A DNA stretch of 64,000 nt from Actinomadura meyerae (GTDB lineage Bacteria > Actinomycetota > Actinomycetes > Streptosporangiales > Streptosporangiaceae). The notes beneath the pieces are model-generated. The model worked only from the letters and a program-made list of their open reading frames with translations, ran no database searches and was not told the DNA's origin. The stretch covers positions 1 to 64,000 of the forward strand of contig NZ_FZOR01000015.1 of NCBI RefSeq assembly GCF_900188445.1, read 5' to 3'. This document shows, piece after piece, positions 16,178 to 22,701 of the stretch (the stretch's first letter is position 1; the number at the start of each line of letters is the position of its first letter). The position numbers and the translations under genes were made by a program.

Positions 16178-16806
16178 GAACGGCCCGCCTGCGGCGGCCG
16201 GCGGCGGCGCTGCTCGCCGCGGCCGCCGCGGGCCTCGCCCTCGTCGCGCTGCGGCCGGGGCCTCCGCCGTCCGTCCGCGTCCTCGCCGCCGCCCGCGACC
16301 TGCCCGCGGGCACGACCCTGACCGCCTCCGACGTCCGCCCCGTCGCCCTCCCGCCGTCCGCCGTCCCGTCCGGCGCCCTCCACCGGGCCGCCGCCGGCCG
16401 CACCCTCGCCGGCCCCATGCGCCGCGGCGAACCGCTGACCGACGCCCGCGTCCTGGACGATGCCCTCCTCGACGGCTACGGCCCCGGCACGGTGGCGACG
16501 CCCGTCCGCGTCGCCGACCCCGGCGCCGTCCGCCTCGTCCACCCCGGCGACCGCATAGACGTCCTCACCCGGCCCGCCCCGGAGGCGTCCACCGCCTCCG
16601 CCGAGCGACCACCGGACGCGCCGGCCGACCCCCGCTGGGGCACGGCGAAGATCGTGGTCTCGGACGTGCCGGTGATCGCGGCCCCGCCCGCGGACGACAC
16701 CGGCGCCCAGGAGGGAGCACTGATCGTCCTGGCGACCAGCAGACCCCAGGCGCTGGCTCTGGCAGGCGCGGGCCCCTACCTCTCCTTCACCATCGCCGGC
16801 CACTGA
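16174..16806 (+). CDS. SAF-domain protein (CpaB/RcpC-like), membrane-anchored
   Basis: The ATG at 16174 overlaps the mtnP stop (ATGA). The 210-residue protein has an N-terminal Arg/Ala membrane anchor ('LLAAAAAGLALVAL', residues 14-27). A SAF domain follows: 'VLAAARDLPAGTTLTASDVR' and 'GRTLAGPMRRGEPLTDARVL'. Further on come 'VHPGDRIDVLTR' and 'LIVLATSRPQALALAG', as in Flp-pilus assembly protein CpaB. No tad/flp pilus genes are in the window, so it may be an orphan or part of a split tad system. Coupling to MTA phosphorylase is probably positional only. Confidence 0.82.
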   Translation: MRTARLRRPAAALLAAAAAGLALVALRPGPPPSVRVLAAARDLPAGTTLTASDVRPVALPPSAVPSGALHRAAAGRTLAGPMRRGEPLTDARVLDDALLDGYGPGTVATPVRVADPGAVRLVHPGDRIDVLTRPAPEASTASAERPPDAPADPRWGTAKIVVSDVPVIAAPPADDTGAQEGALIVLATSRPQALALAGAGPYLSFTIAGH

Positions 16807-16914
16807 CCTTCGACTTGGCCGGGCGAGAAGTGTTCATTACCATCCGTAGCCGTTCCAGCGCCCGTGCGGCCCCAGCCGGCCCGCGGGCGCTCCCCGATAC
16901 CCCCTGGAGCTCTC

Positions 16915-17328
16915 ATGAGCGGATTCAAGAAGTTCCTCTTCCGCGGAAACCTGGTCGAGCTCGCGGTCGCGTTCGTCGTCGGCGCGGCGTTCGCGAGCCT
17001 GGTGAAGGACTTCGCGAACTCGTTCATCACCCCGCTGATCGCCCTCCTCGGCGGGAAGCCCGACTACACCCGGCTCGCCGTCGACATCAACGGCACGACC
17101 TTCCCCTACGGGATCTTCGTCACCTCGGCGATCGCGTTCGTCATCACCTCGGCGATCGTGTACTTCCTGGTCGTCCTGCCGACCACGAAGCTGATCGAGC
17201 GGATGGACCGCGGCAAGGAGGCCACCGAGCGCGAATGCCCCCAGTGCCTCAGCGAGATCCCGGTGAAGGCCCGCCGCTGCCGCTACTGCACCTCGGAGGT
17301 CGTCCCCGCCACCGAGGTCCCCTACTAG
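16915..17328 (+). CDS. mscL: Large-conductance mechanosensitive channel MscL with zinc-ribbon tail
   Basis: I place the start at the ATG at 16915, preceded by CTGGAGCTCTC. The first ~100 residues are MscL: 'MSGFKKFLFRGNLVELAVAF' (S1 and TM1), 'VVGAAFASLVKDFANSFITP', and TM2 'SAIAFVITSAIVYFLVVLP'. MscL opens under membrane tension to release solutes after osmotic downshock. The C-terminal ~25 residues are a zinc ribbon with two Cys pairs ('CPQC' and 'CRYC' spaced by 'LSEIPVKARR') in place of the usual short charged helix, so this cytoplasmic end may bind zinc. The gene stands alone, convergent to the M15 peptidase gene. Confidence 0.93.
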   Translation: MSGFKKFLFRGNLVELAVAFVVGAAFASLVKDFANSFITPLIALLGGKPDYTRLAVDINGTTFPYGIFVTSAIAFVITSAIVYFLVVLPTTKLIERMDRGKEATERECPQCLSEIPVKARRCRYCTSEVVPATEVPY

Positions 17329-17401
17329 GCCCGGCCTCTCTCCGCGAGCGGCCCAGGGAGCACCGCCGGGAGCCGGCGGCCGGGCGGGTGAGCCAGGCCG
17401 G

Positions 17402-18436
17402 TCACCCGTCCTCGGTCCCGAACTCCCAGTGCCAGGGCTCGAACGGGTTGCTGTAGGCCCATGCCGGGTGGATCCAGCCGTACCGCCCGGCGTGGGCCTC
17501 CATCCAGTTGAACTGGAGGGAGCCCGAGTTCTGGACGCCGCCGCACAGGTCGAGGGCCTGCCCCTTGCCGTGGTTGCTCGTCCCGGGGACGGCCGCGAAA
17601 CCGGGGCGCCGCGCGTACACGGAGTGCTGCTCGGCCAGGCTCCGGTACGCGTCCGTCACGCACATGTCGCGGCCGAACCGCCGCTTGTACGCGGTGTTCA
17701 GCTTGTAGAAGGACAGCGCCGCGTCGGCCCGCAGCTTGTGGTCGCCCTTCTGCGGCAGCGCGCACAGGTACTTCGCCGGGATCAGCCCGTTCGGGAACTT
17801 CCTCGCGTCCGCGGCGAGGGTCTTGTCACAGCCCAGCTCCAGCCGCCTCTGCCGGCTCACCGCGAGCTTGTCGAGCATGTCGTTGAGCTGCTTCGTCAGC
17901 TGCGCCGACTTCTTCTTCAGCCCGTCCACCTCCTGCTGGAGGCGGGTCTGCTCGACCGCGTTGCGCGACTGCAGGTCCTGCGCGGTGGAGGCGAGCTGCT
18001 GCCGCCGCTTCTGCAGGTCGTCGGCACGGTCCACAAGCGCCTGCTGCGACTGGGCGAGCAGCGTCACGTCCGCCGTCGAGCGCAGCGCCTGGCCGGGGTC
18101 ACCGCCACCGAAGATCGACATGGATCCGGCCGCGCCGCTCTGCTGGTAGGACGTGTTCGCCAGCCGCGCCAGCGGCCCCCGGATCCGGTTCAGCTCGGCC
18201 TCGGCGACGGCGAGGTCCTTCAGCGTGCCGCGCAGCTTCACCTGCGAGGCGGCGAGGTCCTTCTGCCGGCCCTTCATCTGATCGGTGGCCTTCTCCAGCT
18301 CGTCCCGAGCCTTCGACGCCTCGCGCCGCAGCGACTCCAGCGGGTCGGCCCGGCCCGCGGCGGCGGCGCCGTGCGGTGACAGCACCGCGATCACCAGGAA
18401 GACCGCGGTCAGCGCCGCCGACCGGGTGTACGGCAC
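17402..18436 (-). CDS. Secreted M15 (VanY-type) D,D-carboxypeptidase with coiled coil
   Basis: The 344-residue protein begins with a signal peptide ('AALTAVFLVIAVLSPHGAAA', cleavage after about residue 27). A long coiled coil spans roughly residues 33-200, broken around 'QQSGAAGSMSIFGGGDPGQA'. The C-terminal peptidase M15B domain has 'MCVTDAYRSLAEQH', the zinc ligands in 'SNHGKGQALDLCGG' and 'EPWHWEFG'. It should cut D-Ala-D-Ala or peptide stems of peptidoglycan outside the membrane. The coiled coil resembles those of NlpC/P60 or FtsX-linked hydrolases and may bind a regulator. ABC/FtsX partners are not adjacent. Confidence 0.88.
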   Translation of the reverse strand: MPYTRSAALTAVFLVIAVLSPHGAAAAGRADPLESLRREASKARDELEKATDQMKGRQKDLAASQVKLRGTLKDLAVAEAELNRIRGPLARLANTSYQQSGAAGSMSIFGGGDPGQALRSTADVTLLAQSQQALVDRADDLQKRRQQLASTAQDLQSRNAVEQTRLQQEVDGLKKKSAQLTKQLNDMLDKLAVSRQRRLELGCDKTLAADARKFPNGLIPAKYLCALPQKGDHKLRADAALSFYKLNTAYKRRFGRDMCVTDAYRSLAEQHSVYARRPGFAAVPGTSNHGKGQALDLCGGVQNSGSLQFNWMEAHAGRYGWIHPAWAYSNPFEPWHWEFGTEDG

Positions 18437-18518
18437 GGTGGTTTTCCTCCAGATGCCCAGATGCGGAACAGCGGCAGAACGCTACTACAGGTTCTACGGT
18501 GACCTGCGCGTAACCGGT

Positions 18519-18968
18519 TCAGCGGTCACCGTAACCGTGGCGCTCGCACCACCGGCGCATCCACCAGACGTCCTCCCAGCCCGCCGGGCACGGCCGCCGC
18601 ACCTGCCGCGTCGGGGACGGCGACGGCGCGGGGGTGGTGCGCCTGCGCGGCTTCGTCACCGGCGCGGGCGCCCGCTTCGGCGCCTTCGTCGCGATCTGCG
18701 GCTCCGACTCGGGCGGCACGTACTCGCCGTAGGTCGGCTCCGGCTGCGGGGTGACCGGCGTGGCGTTCCGCGCCGGCGTCCCGGCGGTCTCCGGCCGCCG
18801 GCTGACGGGCTCGTCCCGCATCCCGATCGCGATCACGGACGCCACCAGCACGGGTACCAGGAACGCCCCGGCGATCACCGCGGCCCGTCTCCCCCGGGAC
18901 GCGCCGCGCTCCTCCACCTCGTCCTCGGCGCCCTTGAGCTTCGGCTGACCGCGATGCCGTCCCGTCAC
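18519..18968 (-). CDS. Small single-pass membrane protein with Pro-rich extracellular part
   Basis: The 149-residue product starts with GTG 18968. A basic cytoplasmic head ('RHRGQPKLKG') precedes one transmembrane helix ('AAVIAGAFLVPVLVASVIAIG', residues 29-48). About 70 residues rich in Pro, Thr, Lys and Arg follow, ending in a compact 'CPAGWEDVWWMRRWCERHGY' with two cysteines that could form a disulfide. I do not recognise the family. The layout suggests a cell-wall-spanning stalk presenting a small C-terminal domain. It lies between the M15 peptidase gene and tRNA-Arg, on the same strand as the peptidase. Confidence 0.7.
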   Translation of the reverse strand: MTGRHRGQPKLKGAEDEVEERGASRGRRAAVIAGAFLVPVLVASVIAIGMRDEPVSRRPETAGTPARNATPVTPQPEPTYGEYVPPESEPQIATKAPKRAPAPVTKPRRRTTPAPSPSPTRQVRRPCPAGWEDVWWMRRWCERHGYGDR

Positions 18969-19100
18969 GGCACCGAAGCGTACCGATCAGGGCCCCACGG
19001 GGCCTAGGGCCCCGGGAGACCCATAAGAAGAAGCGTTCAGCGCTCCCTTTCGCCTACCCTGTACCTGCCGTCCGCTACGCTCTAGCGCGAGCGACGACAT

Positions 19101-19173
19101 GCCTCCGTAGCTCAGGGGATAGAGCACCGCTCTCCTAAAGCGGGTGTCGCAGGTTCGAATCCTGCCGGGGGCG
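19101..19173 (+). tRNA. tRNA-Arg (anticodon CCU)
   Basis: A complete 73-base cloverleaf can be drawn. The acceptor stem GCCTCCG pairs with CGGGGGC and the discriminator is G. The D arm is TAGCTCAGGGGATAGAGC. The anticodon stem CCGCT/AGCGG holds loop CTCCTAA, giving anticodon CCT, and the T arm is GCAGG-TTCGAAT-CCTGC. CCA is not encoded. It reads AGG, a rare codon in such GC-rich genomes. tRNA genes of this type are common integration sites for actinomycete elements. Confidence 0.97.
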
Positions 19174-19342
19174 CCCAGAACGCGAACCCCCGAGCGGCGG
19201 TGGGGCGTTCCGTCAGATCCATCCCGCTTGGGCGGCCAAGGCCGTGCGGTAGAAGGCGTCGCCGACCACGACGATCTGGCGGGGTCACTGGGCGATCCCC
19301 GGGGGCACGGGGGCCGGTCCCCTAGGGGGTCACGGATGCGAA

Positions 19343-19358
19343 CCGGGCACGTGCCCGG
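19343..19358. promoter_or_regulatory. 16-bp perfect palindrome upstream of the small HTH gene
   Basis: CCGGGCAC followed directly by GTGCCCGG lies 76 bases before the HTH gene start at 19435. It is a possible operator for autoregulation by that gene's product. In GC-rich DNA such palindromes also occur by chance. Confidence 0.3.
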
Positions 19359-19434
19359 GAAGCCTGTTGCCATGCGCAGATATCCGGTCGTAAAGCACGC
19401 ACCGTACGGGTCTGAGGAGAAGGACGCTCGTCGC

Positions 19435-19692
19435 ATGGCCGACCTGGACTATGGGTGGAGTCTCCGCGAGGTCATGGCGGAACGCGGCATGTTCTCCACG
19501 ACGGAACTGCGCCCGCTGCTCGCCACCCGGGGCGTCGAGCTGTCGGCGAGCCAGGTGTACCGGCTCGTGGTCGACAAGCCGGAGCGGCTGAACCTCCGCA
19601 CGCTGATGGCGTTGCTGGACATCCTCGACTGCACGATGGACGACCTGATCAAACCGCTCTCCACGCGGGCCTCGCACGGTTCGTCCGAGTGA
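19435..19692 (+). CDS. Small Cro/C1-type HTH protein
   Basis: The ATG at 19435 has GAGGAGAAGGA about ten bases upstream. The product is 85 residues, almost entirely an HTH domain: 'SLREVMAERGMFSTTELRPL', 'LATRGVELSASQVYRLVVDK', 'RTLMALLDILDCTMDDLI'. In other actinomycetes, near-identical small HTH proteins are typically found with tyrosine recombinases of integrated elements. Here no integrase is present, but a tRNA-Arg gene lies 262 bases upstream. It may be a leftover of an excised or decayed element, or a stand-alone regulator. The LAL regulator begins 160 bases downstream. Confidence 0.8.
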   Translation: MADLDYGWSLREVMAERGMFSTTELRPLLATRGVELSASQVYRLVVDKPERLNLRTLMALLDILDCTMDDLIKPLSTRASHGSSE

Positions 19693-19851
19693 CGCCTTCC
19701 CGCCGTGCGCGGGAGTCCCGTGGTTCCGGGAGGCGGCCCGGGACTCTCCAGTGAGCCTGCCCAGGCTGTCACTGATGCGGTCTCCCCATGTGCCCGCACA
19801 CAGTTGTCGTGTCCGCGAAAGGTGTCCACCGGCAGGCTGAACGGAGGGGTC

Positions 19852-22497
19852 ATGGCGGTCGAGCCGATGATTCGGGGGCGCACCGGCCCCGTCCCACCGT
19901 CCGGTGATCTCCCGCTCCGCGGCCGCGATGCCGAGCTCGGGCTGCTGGTGGGACGGCTCGCCGCGCTGGCCGACGGGGAGGGCGGGGCGGTGGTGGTCGA
20001 GGGCCCGCCGGGTTCGGGAAGGACGCGGCTCCTCGCCGAGACCCGGGCCCGCGCGCTTGAGGTCGGCCTCTCGTGGAGGCATGGGGCCGGGGCGTTCAGC
20101 GGGCTGCCCGTCCCGCTCGGGCCGCTGCTGGAGGCATTGTGCGGCGGGGCGGAACCGCTGCTCGGTACGGCCTCCGCCGGACCGGCCGATCTGCGCTCGG
20201 GGACGCTGCAGGAGATCCGCGGCGGGCTGGCGCGGAGTGCGGCACGGCAGCCGCTGGTGATCTGCCTCGACGACGTGCAGTGGTGCGATCCGGCGACGCT
20301 GGAGGCGCTGGCGGTGCTCATGGACGGCCTGGCGGACGCCCGGATCCTGTGGGTGGTGGCGGTGGGACCGGCCTCCGCCGACGTGTGCGGGGCGCTGGAC
20401 CTGGTCCGGGAGCGCGCCGGGCATCGGATCGTCCTCGGTGAGCTGCCCGACCGCGCCGTCGTCGCGCTGGCGGCCGATGTGCTGCGGGCCGCGCCCGGTG
20501 ACGGCGTGCTGCGTGCGGTGCGGAGCGCGCAGGGCACGCCGCGGCTGGTCGTTGAGCTGCTGCGCGGCCTGCGGGAGGAGGGACTCGTCACGGTCCGGGG
20601 CGGAGTCGCGTCGATGTCGGGCGCGACGATTCCGCGCCGGGTCCAGGCCATGGTGCGGGGTCGGCTCGACCAGTTGCCACCGCATGCTCGGGAGGGCTTG
20701 CGGGTCGCGTCGGTGCTCGACCGGCCGTTCACTGCCGGAGAGCTGGGCGACCTCACCGGGGTTCCGGCGGATGAGGTGGCCGCGATGGTGGACGACCTCG
20801 TCCGTGCCGGGTTTCTCGACCTGGCGGGAGATCTGCTGGCCTTTCGTCATGACCTGGTGCGGCAGGCGATTTCCGGGACGCTTTCCTCGGCGCTGCGCCG
20901 ATACCTGCGGCGGCAGGCGGTGGACGTCCGGCTGGCGCGGGGTTGCGGGGTGGCCGAGGTCGCCGACGCGCTCGCCGAGGTCGCCGCGCCGGGCGACCGG
21001 CGGGCCGTGGACCTGCTGCGCGAGGCCGCCGCAGACCTGACCGCCTCCGCGCCATCGCGGGCTGCGGAGCTGAGCCGCAGGGCGCTGGAGCTGGCGGATC
21101 CGCTCGGCGCGGACACCGCCGAGATCGCCGGTGAGACGGTCGAGCTGCTCGGCGCGGACGGCCGGTATGCGGAGGCCAGGGCCCTCGCCGGCACCACGTT
21201 GGACGGCCCCCTCACCGCGGTAGAAGAAGCGCGGCTGCGGTTGGTGGTGGCGCACCTGGTGAGCCCTTGTTCCTTTGGGAAGGCTCTTCGCGAGTGCCGG
21301 ACGGGGCTGTCGCTGCCGGGGTTGCCCGAAGCGCTGCGGGCCCGGCTCTCGGCGGCCGAGGCCCTCTACCTCGCGCTGTCGGGTGACGCCTCGCGGCCGA
21401 CCGCCATCGCCAGTACGCAGAGCCCGCAGTGGACGCTTGAGGTGTGCGCGCGGGCGTTCTCTCTCTCCGCGTCCGGGCAGACGGGGGCCGCGTTGCGGAA
21501 AGTCGATGCGGGCATCCGGGCCGCGCAGCGGACCGGGCATGCGGCGGCGGCTCTGTGGTCGATGAGCCGCGCGCGGATCCTGCTCGACGCGGGCCGCCTC
21601 GGCGCCGCGCGCACCGAGGCCGGTGCCGCCCTTGCCGCCGCGGACGACCTGGCCGCGGGCGACTTCGCGGACATCACGGCCCGGTACGCGCTCGGCCGGG
21701 CGTCGGTGATGCTCGGGGACCGGGAAGGCATCCGCCGCTGCGCCGCCGACGGCGCGCGGATGATGGGCGCCGAGGCACCGGTCGTGCGGCACACCGGCGC
21801 CTGGCTGGCCGTGCCGGCGGCGGAGGCCCTGGGCGACACCGCCCGCGTCGCCGAACTCCTCGAACTCGCCTGGGACGGCGTGGACCGATCGCCCGACCCC
21901 GCCGACCTCGTCGTGCTCGCACGCCTCGCGCTGGCCGCCGGGCGGCCCGGCCTCGCGGCGGCCGCCGCCGAGCGCGCCACCGGTCTCGATCCGGAGATCC
22001 CGCTGCTGCGGGGCGTCGCCGCCCAGACGCGCGGGATCGTGGACGACGACCCCGATCTCCTGCTGCACGCGGTCAAGCTGTTCGAGGACACCGAGAGGCC
22101 GCTGGTCCACGCCTCGGCGGCCGAGGACGCGGGCCGTGTCCTCGGCGCGGCCGGCGGCCCCGGCGCGCGAGACCTGCTGAACACCGCGCTCGACCTGTAC
22201 GAGGAGTCGGGCGCGGCACGCGACGCCGCGCGCGTCCGGCGCCGGTTGCGCCGACTGGGCGTGCGCCGGGCGCCCCGGACACTGGACGGGGCTCGAGAAG
22301 GCCAGTGGGGGCTGACGGCGGCGGAGGTCACCGTGGCCCGGCTGGTGGCCCAGGGCGCGACCAATCGGCAGGTGGCCGAGCAGTTGTTCCTGTCGCGCCA
22401 CACGGTCAACACCCACCTGCGGAACGTCTATACCAAGTGGGGCATCAACTCCCGGGTCGATCTGGCCCGCCTCGTCCTGGCGCGCGAAGCCGCTTGA
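19852..22497 (+). CDS. LAL-type LuxR regulator (large ATP-binding) with Walker A K-to-R change
   Basis: This 881-residue protein starts at ATG 19852 after GGAGGGG. The AAA/STAND-type ATPase region begins with 'PLRGRDAELGLLVGRL'. Its Walker A is 'GPPGSGRT' (residues 51-58), with Arg where Lys is expected, and its Walker B is 'LVICLDDVQWCD'. A TPR-like helical middle follows. A LuxR HTH ends the protein: 'LTAAEVTVARLVAQGATNRQ', then 'LSRHTVNTHLRNVYTKWGIN'. LAL proteins activate operons, often for antibiotics or sugar use, when ligand and ATP bind. The Walker A change questions nucleotide turnover. A paralogue follows directly at 22702. Confidence 0.9.
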   Translation: MAVEPMIRGRTGPVPPSGDLPLRGRDAELGLLVGRLAALADGEGGAVVVEGPPGSGRTRLLAETRARALEVGLSWRHGAGAFSGLPVPLGPLLEALCGGAEPLLGTASAGPADLRSGTLQEIRGGLARSAARQPLVICLDDVQWCDPATLEALAVLMDGLADARILWVVAVGPASADVCGALDLVRERAGHRIVLGELPDRAVVALAADVLRAAPGDGVLRAVRSAQGTPRLVVELLRGLREEGLVTVRGGVASMSGATIPRRVQAMVRGRLDQLPPHAREGLRVASVLDRPFTAGELGDLTGVPADEVAAMVDDLVRAGFLDLAGDLLAFRHDLVRQAISGTLSSALRRYLRRQAVDVRLARGCGVAEVADALAEVAAPGDRRAVDLLREAAADLTASAPSRAAELSRRALELADPLGADTAEIAGETVELLGADGRYAEARALAGTTLDGPLTAVEEARLRLVVAHLVSPCSFGKALRECRTGLSLPGLPEALRARLSAAEALYLALSGDASRPTAIASTQSPQWTLEVCARAFSLSASGQTGAALRKVDAGIRAAQRTGHAAAALWSMSRARILLDAGRLGAARTEAGAALAAADDLAAGDFADITARYALGRASVMLGDREGIRRCAADGARMMGAEAPVVRHTGAWLAVPAAEALGDTARVAELLELAWDGVDRSPDPADLVVLARLALAAGRPGLAAAAAERATGLDPEIPLLRGVAAQTRGIVDDDPDLLLHAVKLFEDTERPLVHASAAEDAGRVLGAAGGPGARDLLNTALDLYEESGAARDAARVRRRLRRLGVRRAPRTLDGAREGQWGLTAAEVTVARLVAQGATNRQVAEQLFLSRHTVNTHLRNVYTKWGINSRVDLARLVLAREAA

Positions 22498-22701
22498 TCG
22501 CAGCGCGCGCCTCGTCCTTCCGGTCGGCGGGCGCCTGCGCTTTGCGCGAGTCTGCGGTGCTCTCCCTGGGGGCACCGGGGCACCTGCCCAGGGCTCCTGC
22601 CAGGTATCTCCCGGATGCGACCGCGCCCCGTACCGGACGACAGTGAGTGATGCCGGGCGGTGATCGTCCGCCCGGCAGGGTCGGACGGAGGAGGCGGGGG
22701 C

